From Paenibacillus swuensis (GTDB taxonomy: Bacteria > Bacillota > Bacilli > Paenibacillales > DY6), in contig NZ_CP011388.1 of the NCBI RefSeq assembly GCF_001644605.1, forward strand, positions 1,783,001-1,847,000: a DNA stretch of 64,000 nucleotides, written 5' to 3'. Each line of letters starts with the position of its first letter. Position 1 is the stretch's first letter. The notes beneath the pieces were generated by a model. It was not told where the DNA came from. It was given only the letters and a program-made list of their open reading frames with translations, and ran no database searches. Shown piece by piece: positions 23,985 through 32,283 of this stretch. The position numbers and the translations under genes are program-made.

Positions 23985-25580
23985 CTACTTCGCTCCCGCT
24001 TCCTTCTTCTGCACATCCGAGTTAGCGGCATCCGCCTCCGAGCGCCTCACCATGAGACGCCACATCATCTGCGCCGCCTGCCGCACCGTCTTCGGCCGCG
24101 CCGCCGCGCCGTCCACGCCTTCGAGCAGCCGGAACGGCCGCGCGAGACGCGGCAGGTGCAGATCCGCCGACGCAATCACCGCGTCGTCGAAGAGCAGGTC
24201 GGTCCCGCCGCTAGCCAGCAGGCGGCCCTCCTTCAGAATGAGCACCTCGTCGGCCCATTCCGCCGCAAAGTCGACGTCATGCGTCGCCACCACGAGCGTA
24301 ATGCCCATGAGGTGCATCGCCTCCAGCAGCGACTGCAGGTCGTCCCGCCCCTTCGGGTCGAGAAACGCCATCGGCTCATCGAGCACGATGATATCGGGCC
24401 GCATGGCCAGCACCCCAGCGATTGCAACGCGGCGCTTCTGACCATAGCTCAGCTCGAACGGCGAGCGCTTGCGAAGCTCGCGCATGCCTACCGAGCCGAG
24501 CGCGACCCTCACGCGTTCCTCCACCTCGGCTTCGGACAACCCCTGGCCCCGCGGACCAAAGGCGACGTCCTCCTCCACCGTGGTGGAGAAGATTTGGTCG
24601 TCGGGGTCCTGGTACACCACCCCCAGCTTTAACCTCGCCATCTCGCGGTTCTTCGCCGTCAACACTTCGCCGAAGATGGAAACGGTACCGCTGCTCGGCT
24701 CTTCCAACCCGTTGAGCAGGGAAATCAATGTGGATTTTCCCGCTCCGTTCGGCCCCATTAAGGCGACTTTCGCGCCTCGCCCAATGGAGAACGAAACTCC
24801 ATGCAACACCTCAGCATCACCGTAGCGATAACATACATCCTTTAACTCGACCGCCATCCGTCCTCGCCCCCCTTCCTTTCGCAAACCCGCTGCATGATCC
24901 GGCACACCTGCGACCTCAAAGCCGCCCCGAGCGGAAATGGAATTGTAGATCCGCCGGCTGCGGCTCAAAGCCCGGATGAACAAGACGCCCAGCAACTGAC
25001 CAAACCGGCGATAAGTGGCAACCGACCACAACCAGCCTTTCATGTTCAGCCCCCGGGAACGCTGTGCTTTAACCATGCCCTGGACTTCCTCCGTTAACAG
25101 AAAGAAGTAACGCAGCATCATCCCGATCAGCTCGACCATGACGGCCGGCACACCGATGGCGCGCAAACTTTTGATCAAATCGAACATAGGGGTTACCGCA
25201 ACCAAATAAGCAATCAACAGATTCGCATTTACCAATTTCAAAAGGATCAGACCCGATTTGTCCAGCCCTTCCGCCGTTACTCGGAGACCGAACCATCCCG
25301 TATACACAACTTCCCCCGCTGTTGAGAAAGGCAGCAGCACCGCTGCCAACCCAAACGGAATCAGCAACAGCAATCGGCTTACAATATACCGCAAAGGTAC
25401 GTTGCACCACAACATGATAAATAGAAAAATGCCCGCTGTCCAACTAAGGACAGCCAGGCTGTTTACAGAGACGGTCCCGATAAGGAGTCCCATTATAACC
25501 AATAATCGATGCGCAGGTTTGGCGATGATCGCCTTTAACCGCTCCGCTTCATTTGGATTTATCGTTATTTTGCCGATCAT
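23985..25580 (-). CDS. CbiQ-CbiO fusion: ECF transporter T component plus ATPase
   Basis: One frame of 531 residues joins two normally separate ECF metal-transporter subunits. Residues 1 to about 245 are the membrane T component (CbiQ), including the ALSRSRRIYNSISARGG coupling region. Residues 250-500 are a full ABC ATPase with Walker A GPNGAGKST, signature LSYGQKRR, Walker B IIVLDEP and the switch His in VVATHD. Just before the CbiO part the DNA still carries AAAGGAAGGGGGG followed by an ATG, as if a former ribosome-binding site were now coding. It acts with CbiM to import Co or Ni; nickel is favoured by context. The start overlaps the upstream gene by 32 bases. Confidence 0.88.
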   Translation of the reverse strand: MIGKITINPNEAERLKAIIAKPAHRLLVIMGLLIGTVSVNSLAVLSWTAGIFLFIMLWCNVPLRYIVSRLLLLIPFGLAAVLLPFSTAGEVVYTGWFGLRVTAEGLDKSGLILLKLVNANLLIAYLVAVTPMFDLIKSLRAIGVPAVMVELIGMMLRYFFLLTEEVQGMVKAQRSRGLNMKGWLWSVATYRRFGQLLGVLFIRALSRSRRIYNSISARGGFEVAGVPDHAAGLRKEGGRGRMAVELKDVCYRYGDAEVLHGVSFSIGRGAKVALMGPNGAGKSTLISLLNGLEEPSSGTVSIFGEVLTAKNREMARLKLGVVYQDPDDQIFSTTVEEDVAFGPRGQGLSEAEVEERVRVALGSVGMRELRKRSPFELSYGQKRRVAIAGVLAMRPDIIVLDEPMAFLDPKGRDDLQSLLEAMHLMGITLVVATHDVDFAAEWADEVLILKEGRLLASGGTDLLFDDAVIASADLHLPRLARPFRLLEGVDGAAARPKTVRQAAQMMWRLMVRRSEADAANSDVQKKEAGAK

Positions 25581-25920
25581 GGATCATGCCCCGCTTCGCA
25601 AGTAAGTAAGTGATTCCATAAAGTACGGATATGACCAGGATGATGCCTAAGACGCCCGCTGTCCCAACTTTGAGGGCATTGGAAGCAAAGCTGCCGGCCT
25701 CATAGTCAGGAAAAGGAGACCACTGGAACACGGGCGAAGCTTGATCTGCAAACTGGTGATCTTCCGCGACCCGGTCCAACCCGTCGGGTTTGGAAGAAGC
25801 GTACGGCGAGAGCACTCCGGCAATTACAATCGTTCCCGCCACCATGCCGATCCATTTCCATTTACTGCGGGTTAGAGCATATTCGGACTCTTTGTTCCCA
25901 TCACTTATATGTTGTTTCAT
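25549..25920 (-). CDS. PDGLE-domain protein, CbiN-like accessory subunit
   Basis: A 123-residue protein with two membrane helices (about 23-41 and 87-109) around an external domain beginning SSKPDGLDRVAEDHQF. This is the PDGLE domain, often fused to CbiM/NikM or separate as a CbiN/NikN-like subunit. It overlaps cbiM by 4 bases and cbiQO by 32, so the three are translationally coupled. Related domains are common in nickel as well as cobalt ECF systems. Confidence 0.85.
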   Translation of the reverse strand: MKQHISDGNKESEYALTRSKWKWIGMVAGTIVIAGVLSPYASSKPDGLDRVAEDHQFADQASPVFQWSPFPDYEAGSFASNALKVGTAGVLGIILVISVLYGITYLLAKRGMIHDRQNNDKSK

Positions 25921-26546
25921 GCCGTCACCTCGGATGGAATCGTAATTTTACGTTCAACCAGATAAGCCGCGACCATTGCCGTGATCGCCCCTTCACCAAT
26001 TCCGATGATACTGTGCCAGCCGACCATTGCGGTAAATACACTGCCGGCGGGGTACCCCGACCAGATGAGCAGCAAGGACACGGACGCGGCGGCCAACACC
26101 AGCGAGAACCAGGCCGAGATAAACGTGACCGCAAACCTGAACTTGCCGCCAATCGCACCCATTCCCAACCGGTACATGCCGTACCCGGCGAGCGAACCAA
26201 TGACACCCGTGCACAATATATTCGCTCCAAGCACCGTGATTCCTCCGTCCTGGAAGAAGAAAGCCTGGATGATCAGCACGGCCGCCATAATGATAATGCC
26301 CACAGCCGGACCGAACAGGATCGAAGCCAATGTTCCGCCGAGAAAATGTCCCGAGGTTGCGCCCGCAATCGGAAAGTTGATCATTTGAGCCGCGAAGATG
26401 AAGGAGCCTACCAACGCGATGGTGGGTACCTGCTTGCGTGACAGCTCCAGCTTGGATTTGTTCAAGGCGTATCCTAAAGCGCATGCCCCTGCTGCCGTTG
26501 TCGTAACCCATGTCTTCGTATCCAAAAACCCGTCAGGTATATGCAT
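25917..26546 (-). CDS. cbiM: Energy-coupling factor metal-binding permease CbiM/NikM
   Basis: The substrate-binding S component of a Co or Ni ECF importer, with about seven membrane helices in 209 residues. It begins MHIPDGFL; the N-terminal Met1-His2 coordinates the metal, so the start must be exact, and an ATG behind GGGAGGG provides it. A second metal His lies in TSGHFLGGTL. Sequence alone does not separate Co from Ni. Its place three bases after a hydrolase likely to need nickel, and not under the cobalamin riboswitch, favours nickel. Confidence 0.92.
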   Translation of the reverse strand: MHIPDGFLDTKTWVTTTAAGACALGYALNKSKLELSRKQVPTIALVGSFIFAAQMINFPIAGATSGHFLGGTLASILFGPAVGIIIMAAVLIIQAFFFQDGGITVLGANILCTGVIGSLAGYGMYRLGMGAIGGKFRFAVTFISAWFSLVLAAASVSLLLIWSGYPAGSVFTAMVGWHSIIGIGEGAITAMVAAYLVERKITIPSEVTA

Positions 26547-26549
26547 GTT

Positions 26550-27698
26550 TTATTTCCCTCCAATTTTCCCGTTATCGACCATGGTTGCCAGTACATCAAG
26601 GACGGCGCGGGTCGCCAACAATGCCGTAGTATCGCTGATATCATAAGCAGGCGCGACTTCAACCACTTCCATGGCGCACAGTCCTTCTTTGGCTACCAGC
26701 TGCATCAGCTTCAACGCCTCGCGAGGCAGGAAGCCACCGGGCTCCGGCCAACCTGTACCGGGAACGAAGCCGCAATCGATGGAATCGATATCGAAGCTTA
26801 AGTAAACGGCTTTTGCCCCTTTCCACGCCACTTCCAACGCCATCTCCGCCACTTTCTCGATCCCCAGTGTTTCCACATCGTTAATCGTCATTATCGTCGT
26901 ACCGCGCTCACGGCCAACTTGAACGCCTGCCCGAGGAACCTGCCAGCCGCCGATCCCGATTTGTACCAGATTCACAGCCGGCGCATTCGGAATGTTGGTC
27001 GCATGGAACCATGGTGTCGTATGCATACGCTCATCCATATCCTTCTCCTGAATGTCGATATGACGGTCCAAGTGGATAATCCCGATATTACCTTCCACAT
27101 TCTCGGCCACGCCTCGCACACACGGGTAACCGATGGAATGATCCCCGCCCAGAATAATCGGCATCGTGCCTTTCCCCATAACATGGGATACCGCCTTGGA
27201 AATTTGATCAAAGCTCTTCTCAATATTGGCAATCGTGAACACATCGCCGAGATCGCAGATTTTCAGTTGTTCTCTGAGGTCCACGCCCATTTCATAGTTA
27301 TAAGTTTGGTATAAGGCACTGATTCGTCTGATCGCCTGCGGACCGAAGCGGGTACCCGAGCGATACGTAGTTCCAATGTCAAAAGGCACACCCATAACCG
27401 CCACATCATAATCGCCGACTTTGTTGACATCTTCAAGGTAAGGCATCTTCAGGAATGTATTGATTCCGGCATAATGCGGCAGCTCTCCGCGGCTGAATGT
27501 GGAAATGGTGCGGTCCCCTATGCTTTCCGCAGCCTCCAGACCCAGCTCCAAATTACGCTTCACCTGCTCTTCATGACGTGCAAAAGATAATGTCGCTTCT
27601 TTCTCCGCGGCTTGAATGCCGTGCAAATCTTCCCTGTTGAAACCGGCTTCCTCTCTTGTCTTGCGGTAGTTTAAACCATGATTATCGAAAAATCCCAT
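26550..27698 (-). CDS. gdmH: Agmatinase-family hydrolase, probable Ni-dependent guanidine hydrolase
   Basis: A ureohydrolase of 382 residues with an N-terminal extension of about 95 residues relative to minimal agmatinases. Metal ligands are His187 (GGDHS), Asp211/His213/Asp215 (HLDRHIDIQ; classic enzymes have DAHxD) and Asp303/Asp305 (SFDIDSID). Near the active site the motif GTGWPEPGG has Trp317 where agmatinases usually have Thr, which would narrow the pocket. The gene is in an operon behind a guanidine-I riboswitch, with an ABC importer upstream and a Ni/Co importer downstream. Characterised guanidine hydrolases of this family need nickel and give urea and ammonia. Guanidine hydrolysis is inferred; a plain agmatinase is the alternative. 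Confidence 0.8.
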   Translation of the reverse strand: MGFFDNHGLNYRKTREEAGFNREDLHGIQAAEKEATLSFARHEEQVKRNLELGLEAAESIGDRTISTFSRGELPHYAGINTFLKMPYLEDVNKVGDYDVAVMGVPFDIGTTYRSGTRFGPQAIRRISALYQTYNYEMGVDLREQLKICDLGDVFTIANIEKSFDQISKAVSHVMGKGTMPIILGGDHSIGYPCVRGVAENVEGNIGIIHLDRHIDIQEKDMDERMHTTPWFHATNIPNAPAVNLVQIGIGGWQVPRAGVQVGRERGTTIMTINDVETLGIEKVAEMALEVAWKGAKAVYLSFDIDSIDCGFVPGTGWPEPGGFLPREALKLMQLVAKEGLCAMEVVEVAPAYDISDTTALLATRAVLDVLATMVDNGKIGGK

Positions 27699-27728
27699 TC
27701 GTATATGCCTCCTAGTATGTAGTTTCCT

Positions 27729-28520
27729 TTAATGATGCTTGAGCATCGAGGACAGTTTCTTTTTTAGTTGGATAAACTCGAACAGTTCCTTCACATCCTG
27801 CGAACGACCCTCCGGCAACGCCACTTGAAAATCACCGGTGATCCGTCCGGGATTCGCTCCCATCACGAGAACACGTTGCGATAGAAAAATCGCTTCGTCA
27901 ATATCATGGGTGATGAACACAACGGTTGTCTTTTCCTTCACCCATACGTCCAGCAGCATCTCTTGCATCTCCAGCTTGGTTTGGGCGTCTAACGCGCCGA
28001 ATGGTTCATCCATCAGTAGCACCTTGGGTTTATTAGCCAACGCCCTTGCGATGGCTACCCGCTGCTTCATCCCGCCTGAAAGCTCTTTGGGGAAGGCGTT
28101 CGCGAATTTCTCCAGCCGGATGATACGTAAATAGTGGTCGGAGATCCGGCGTCGTTCAAAAATTGTAAGTCCCTTAAGCTTCGGTCCATATTCAATATTC
28201 TGGCGAACCGTAAGCCACGGGAATAACGTGTATCCCTGAAATACCATCCCCCGGTCGGCTCCCGGACCCAAGACGGTGTTGCCCTCTACGCTGATTTCTC
28301 CGTCCGATGCATCCTCAAGTCCTGCAAGAATGCGCAGCAATGTGGATTTGCCGCAACCGGAAGGACCCAGAATCGAGATAAATTGTTGTTTCGGTACGGT
28401 CAGTTCAATTCCCTTCAATGCTTCAAAGGTAGTTTTGCGGGTTTCATACCTTTTGCTCAGCCCAGTTATCAGAATTTGCGGTTGCTCACTAGCTTGCAGG
28501 GTAGTTGCGGCATCATTCAT
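27729..28520 (-). CDS. ABC transporter ATPase (nitrate/sulfonate/taurine family), guanidine operon
   Basis: A 263-residue ATPase with Walker A GPSGCGKST, Q-loop MVFQGYTLFPW, signature LSGGMKQR, Walker B VLLMDEPFGALD and the switch His in VVFITHD. The family is SsuB/TauB/NrtD-like. It partners with the permease 21 bases upstream and the binding protein before it. The riboswitch upstream predicts guanidine as the imported substrate. Confidence 0.9.
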   Translation of the reverse strand: MNDAATTLQASEQPQILITGLSKRYETRKTTFEALKGIELTVPKQQFISILGPSGCGKSTLLRILAGLEDASDGEISVEGNTVLGPGADRGMVFQGYTLFPWLTVRQNIEYGPKLKGLTIFERRRISDHYLRIIRLEKFANAFPKELSGGMKQRVAIARALANKPKVLLMDEPFGALDAQTKLEMQEMLLDVWVKEKTTVVFITHDIDEAIFLSQRVLVMGANPGRITGDFQVALPEGRSQDVKELFEFIQLKKKLSSMLKHH

Positions 28521-28541
28521 GGGGTCACCTCCAGCTTTCTG

Positions 28542-29396
28542 TTAGGTCCAAGGGAAAAGTCTCTTGTTAAGGAAGGCAAAAATCCGGTCGCTGATTAATC
28601 CAAGCAAACCAATGACAATGATGCCGACAAAAATTTGCTCGGTATTCAGAAACCGCTGGGCCTTCATAATGTCATAGCCTAAGCCGCTGCTTGCCGCAAC
28701 CAGCTCCGCAACCACTAAATACGTCCATGCCCAACCGAGAATGAGCCGGAGCGTGTTCATTAAACCCGGGCGTATGGCAGGAATCAGCACAGTTTCAACA
28801 GCCTTCCACCTGCCGGCCCCAAGGGTAAAGGAGGCTTGCAGCAAATCCTTCGAAACTTGGCGTGTAAGGTCGGCTACCATTAATACCAGTTGAAAGAAGC
28901 AACCGATGAAGATGAGAAGAATTTTCGCCCATTCGCCGATTCCCGCCCAAACCATAATCAGCGGAATGAAGGCTACCGCAGGCATGTAGCGGATAAACTC
29001 CATCGGCGGTTCAATAAAGGCTTCGCCCGCCTTAAACGTCCCCGCCAGTATGCCAAGGGGTATGCCTATGACACAAGCAAGCGTGAACCCGGCGCTTACA
29101 CGGAGTATACTGATGCCGATGTCTCCCCAGTAAGCTTGTGTGCCGAGTTGCTCAAACAAATGAGTTAACACGGCTAAAGGGGTAGGCAGAAACACCGGGT
29201 TCACCCACTCCATATAGCTTAGCAAGGACCATAGAGCCAACAGAATAACAAAAGAAGCTGTTGTAAATCCGAAGAAAGCAAGTGGGGGGAGCGGTTTGAA
29301 AATTTGGAAATGGGGCCTTCGCTTCATCGTTGACTTGGGTATGTTTATTTCCGCCGACATTCCGCTTGTGTCTCGTCTAAGTTCCGCTCGCTCCAT
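28542..29396 (-). CDS. ABC transporter permease (SsuC/TauC-like), guanidine operon
   Basis: A 284-residue permease with six predicted membrane helices after a polar N-terminus of about 40 residues. The EAA loop is LLQASFTLGAGRWKAVETVLIPAIRPG. It follows the binding-protein stop by six bases. In-frame later ATGs could shorten the N-terminus. The substrate is inferred to be guanidine from the riboswitch and operon. Confidence 0.9.
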   Translation of the reverse strand: MERAELRRDTSGMSAEINIPKSTMKRRPHFQIFKPLPPLAFFGFTTASFVILLALWSLLSYMEWVNPVFLPTPLAVLTHLFEQLGTQAYWGDIGISILRVSAGFTLACVIGIPLGILAGTFKAGEAFIEPPMEFIRYMPAVAFIPLIMVWAGIGEWAKILLIFIGCFFQLVLMVADLTRQVSKDLLQASFTLGAGRWKAVETVLIPAIRPGLMNTLRLILGWAWTYLVVAELVAASSGLGYDIMKAQRFLNTEQIFVGIIVIGLLGLISDRIFAFLNKRLFPWT

Positions 29397-29402
29397 CCGT
29401 CA

Positions 29403-30404
29403 TCACCTCTCTGCCAAGTCTTTTACGAATTTAGGTTCCAGAATTTGATCCACTTCCGGCAAGTCACTAATCATATCCAGGGATTTTAAGAATTCAGCGG
29501 TTTTGTTGCCTGTATATTCTAATGATGTGTAGTCCTCTGTTTTCTCGAATGCTTTCAGGTTATCTTCCACAGAGAACATCTTCACGCTGTCTAGCCCCAG
29601 CTTGAAATCTTCAGGTGTTGTTTCGGCGCGTTTGGCCATCAACTCAATCGCCTCCTGTTCGTTCTCTTTGAAATATTCCATTGCATCAAACCAGGCATCT
29701 ACGATTTTCTGTACCTCTTCTCCGCGTTTCTCCGTTACTTCCTTACGGAAAACCAGCAAGTCCGGAATAAGTCCCGGTGTATCTTTGGAGGAGAAGAGCA
29801 CCTGTCCCTTGCCTTCCTTCACAGCTTTCGTCTGGAAAGGCTCCCAGAGCACCGACGCATCCGTATTCCCGCTGATAAAGGCAGGCCCGGCATCGTTTAC
29901 GGTCATATTCACATATTTGATATCGGATTCCTTCATGCCGTTCTGATCGAGCGCCGTCAGCAGCAATAGATGGTCAACTGTGCCGAGCTCAGTCGCTACA
30001 GTCTTGCCTTTCAGGTCGGCAATGGTCTTGATCTCAGGTTTAGAGACAATCGCATCCCCCCCGTTGGAATTGTCATTCACAAGAACAGCAGATAGTTCAA
30101 TGCCTTTGGAAGCCGGTGCTAACGTGTCGCTGAGGGTCTGACTGTTCGCATCCACTTTCCCGGTGGACAGCGCTTGTAAGGAGTCGCTATAGACGGGGAA
30201 CCATTCCAATTTCACGTTCACATCATGTTTCTCGAAGAAACCCTTCTCTTCCACCAGATACCAGAAAAACCACCCCGGCCACGGACTGAGCGCAATCTTG
30301 ATCGGTTCATCAGTGCCCCCCGCCGTATTTTTCGAATTGCAACCGGAGAGAATTGCCGCCATAAGGATCATTACCGCAAGGCTGAATGTAATCGTCTTTC
30401 TCAT
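29403..30404 (-). CDS. ABC substrate-binding lipoprotein, probable guanidine binding
   Basis: A periplasmic-binding-like lipoprotein of 333 residues in the NMT1/SsuA-type family. The signal peptide MRKTITFSLAVMILMAAILS leads to the lipobox Cys. AAGGGAGTGG precedes this ATG; the frame stays open upstream through the riboswitch, but those 33 codons are noncoding. PWPGWFFWYLVEEKGFFEKHDV is the typical first strand-helix. It is first in the operon with permease, ATPase, hydrolase and the metal importer. Guanidine as ligand is inferred from the riboswitch. Confidence 0.9.
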   Translation of the reverse strand: MRKTITFSLAVMILMAAILSGCNSKNTAGGTDEPIKIALSPWPGWFFWYLVEEKGFFEKHDVNVKLEWFPVYSDSLQALSTGKVDANSQTLSDTLAPASKGIELSAVLVNDNSNGGDAIVSKPEIKTIADLKGKTVATELGTVDHLLLLTALDQNGMKESDIKYVNMTVNDAGPAFISGNTDASVLWEPFQTKAVKEGKGQVLFSSKDTPGLIPDLLVFRKEVTEKRGEEVQKIVDAWFDAMEYFKENEQEAIELMAKRAETTPEDFKLGLDSVKMFSVEDNLKAFEKTEDYTSLEYTGNKTAEFLKSLDMISDLPEVDQILEPKFVKDLAER

Positions 30405-30420
30405 CTCAACCACTCCCTTA

Positions 30421-30572
30421 TTTCTGTTTATGAATAAAGAAAAGCCGGGGAGAAATCTCCCAGGCTTTTGTCCCTCCGTGTTATATGAACCGCAATAGTT
30501 CATACGCCGCCTCTCGGACCAGCTTGAACGCTAACTCAGCGCTCAACGGAACCCTAGACTGCTATTGTTATT
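30421..30572 (-). ncRNA. Guanidine-I (ykkC) riboswitch
   Basis: Read on the minus strand the conserved ykkC blocks occur in order: TCTAGGGTTCCG, then CTGGTCCGAGAG, then ACACGGAGGGACAAAAGCC followed by TGGGAGA. The 3' block AAAAGCCTGGGAGA can instead pair with TCTCCCCGGCTTTT directly downstream, forming a terminator followed by CTTTATT (30435-30469). Guanidine binding should keep the block in the aptamer and allow read-through, an ON switch. It lies 17 bases before the binding-protein start. Confidence 0.95.
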
Positions 30573-30645
30573 CCCTTCTTATCGAAGAAGAACCTCTATG
30601 TAGTTATGTAACGTTAGATAACATTTCGTGTTTATAATTTCCTTT

Positions 30646-30698
30646 ATATTAAATGTTGTCGGACTTTTCTGTCAATACTTATGTCAGGTTTTATCACA
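30646..30698 (-). promoter_or_regulatory. Promoter and GlnR/TnrA box of the guanidine operon
   Basis: Minus strand: TTGACA, 17 bases, TTAATA, giving a start near 30640. Upstream, TGTGATAAAACCTGACA (30682-30698) matches TGTNA-N7-TNACA exactly and is centred near -50, the position from which TnrA activates. Confidence 0.7.
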
Positions 30699-30856
30699 CA
30701 AAATAGTTTTGCGTATAGTTTCATGTGTTTTCGCCAAACAATGCTGTAAGAGAGTTTATCATTTTTCCCAATCAAGAACGGATTGTTTGACTTCCCTCCC
30801 CACGAGGTAATAGGCTACAACAACATTTATGAGGAAAATAAAGGAGAGTATTATTA

Positions 30857-31420
30857 ATGAAAAATAAAGCGATATGGATCGTTCTGGCCGTTGTTGTTGT
30901 ATTGGGCTTATTGTTTGTGACGAAATACAACAGCTTGGTTAACGCGGAGGAAAATGTGAATAACAAATGGGCGCAGGTAGATAACCAACTGAAACGCAGA
31001 GCCGACTTGATTCCGAATTTGGTGGAGACGGTCAAAGGGTACGCCAAGCAAGAGTTGGAAGCCATTAAGCTGGTAACCGATGCCCGGGCCAAGCTGGCGG
31101 GTGCTCGCACCCCGGGTGAAGCAGCGGATGCGAATAACGAACTATCGGGTGCTCTGAGCCGATTGCTGGTAATTACGGAGAATTATCCGAATCTGAAGTC
31201 CGATCAGAACTTCCGTCAATTGTCCGATGAGCTTGCGGGAACGGAAAACCGACTCGCTGTGGCGCGCAAAGATTACAATGACGAAGTGACGGTGTTTAAC
31301 AAGGATATTCGCCGGTTTCCGGGCAGCCTGATTGCGGGAATTCTAGGTTTTGAGAAGAAGGAGTACTTCGAAGTAAGCGAGGCGGAACGCGAAGTGCCTA
31401 AAGTCGACTTTGGGAGCTGA
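30857..31420 (+). CDS. LemA family protein
   Basis: A 187-residue membrane-anchored protein with one N-terminal helix (about 5-22) and a long helical external domain including NNKWAQVDNQLKRRADLIPNLVETV, the LemA signature. Its function is not well established. It overlaps the next gene as TGATG, and LemA plus TPM-domain pairs are common, suggesting joint work at the envelope. AAGGAGAG precedes the ATG. Confidence 0.92.
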   Translation: MKNKAIWIVLAVVVVLGLLFVTKYNSLVNAEENVNNKWAQVDNQLKRRADLIPNLVETVKGYAKQELEAIKLVTDARAKLAGARTPGEAADANNELSGALSRLLVITENYPNLKSDQNFRQLSDELAGTENRLAVARKDYNDEVTVFNKDIRRFPGSLIAGILGFEKKEYFEVSEAEREVPKVDFGS

Positions 31421-32208
31421 TGGAAATGAAGCGGATCCGAACAGTTACCGTTAAGTACATTCTAACTTTAGCATTAACCCTCTGTTTCGCTGGTGCGGCC
31501 ATGGCTGCTCCGCAAATCCCCGACCCGGTCGGGGATATTTACATCCAGGACTTCGCTGGCGTATTGTCTTCTGAGCAAAAGCAGACTCTGACCGCCATCG
31601 GACGGAACCTGGAGGATCAGACAGGCGCGCAGATCGGATTGCTGACGGTCCAATCGCTTGAAGGGAACGCGCCGGAAGATTACGCCAACGCGGCGTTTCG
31701 CAAATACGCGCTGGGGAACAAAGAGAAGAACAACGGCGTGTTGCTGTTGCTGGCTATGGAAGAGCGCGAAGTTCGCATTGAGGTTGGTTACGGTCTCGAA
31801 GGAGCCATCACCGATGGCAGGGCCGGGCAGATTCTCGATACTTACGCTGTACCTTATCTGCGCGAGGGTCAAGCCGGTCAGGCGATGGTGACAACTTATC
31901 AGGCGCTCAGCGCTCGTGTGGGGCAGGAATATGGCGTACAGGTCACGCCCGTACCGGAGCAACCCTACACGGGTACCGCTCCCGCCACTGGCGGCTTCCC
32001 GCTGGGTTGGGGAATGGTCGGCTTTATCGGGCTGATCATTCTGGACGCCTTCTTCTTTAAAGGCCGTATTATGCGGACACTCTTTATGCTGTTTCTGTTT
32101 CGCGGCGGCGGCGGTGGCGGTGGACGCGGCGGCTGGGGCGGCGGAGGCGGTTTCCGCGGCGGCGGGGGTGGAAGTTCCGGCGGCGGCGGCGCGGGCCGGA
32201 ACTGGTAA
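31420..32208 (+). CDS. TPM domain protein (YgcG-like) with Gly-rich tail
   Basis: A 262-residue protein with a signal peptide (to about residue 30, AAMAAP), a TPM domain (about 32-160; DFAGVLSSEQKQ, LLLLAMEEREVRIEVGYGLEG), a membrane helix near 195-212 and a C-terminal tail made largely of Gly with Arg, Ser and Trp. It matches the YgcG architecture usually paired with LemA. The start overlaps the lemA stop. Confidence 0.92.
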   Translation: MEMKRIRTVTVKYILTLALTLCFAGAAMAAPQIPDPVGDIYIQDFAGVLSSEQKQTLTAIGRNLEDQTGAQIGLLTVQSLEGNAPEDYANAAFRKYALGNKEKNNGVLLLLAMEEREVRIEVGYGLEGAITDGRAGQILDTYAVPYLREGQAGQAMVTTYQALSARVGQEYGVQVTPVPEQPYTGTAPATGGFPLGWGMVGFIGLIILDAFFFKGRIMRTLFMLFLFRGGGGGGGRGGWGGGGGFRGGGGGSSGGGGAGRNW

Positions 32209-32228
32209 GGCGGTGCTCACGCTGACTA

Positions 32229-32283
32229 TGCAAAAAATAACGACACCTATTCCGGTTAACGGAGTAAGTGTCGTTATTTTTTT
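32229..32283. terminator. Bidirectional terminator between convergent genes
   Basis: AAAAATAACGACAC pairs with GTGTCGTTATTTTT, with T runs on both strands; it serves the TPM gene and the serine hydrolase. Confidence 0.85.

Noticed and set aside
25917-26600. Cobalamin riboswitch before cbiM
   Set aside because: Only three bases separate the hydrolase stop and cbiM; the only B12 box seen is upstream of nrdA.
26550-27698. Plain agmatinase (speB) for polyamine synthesis
   Set aside because: No polyamine genes are adjacent, while the guanidine riboswitch, importer and active-site changes point to guanidine. It is kept as an alternative in the entry.
30405-30503. N-terminal extension of the guanidine-binding lipoprotein
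   Set aside because: The codons lie in the riboswitch, and the signal peptide and ribosome-binding site fit the later ATG.
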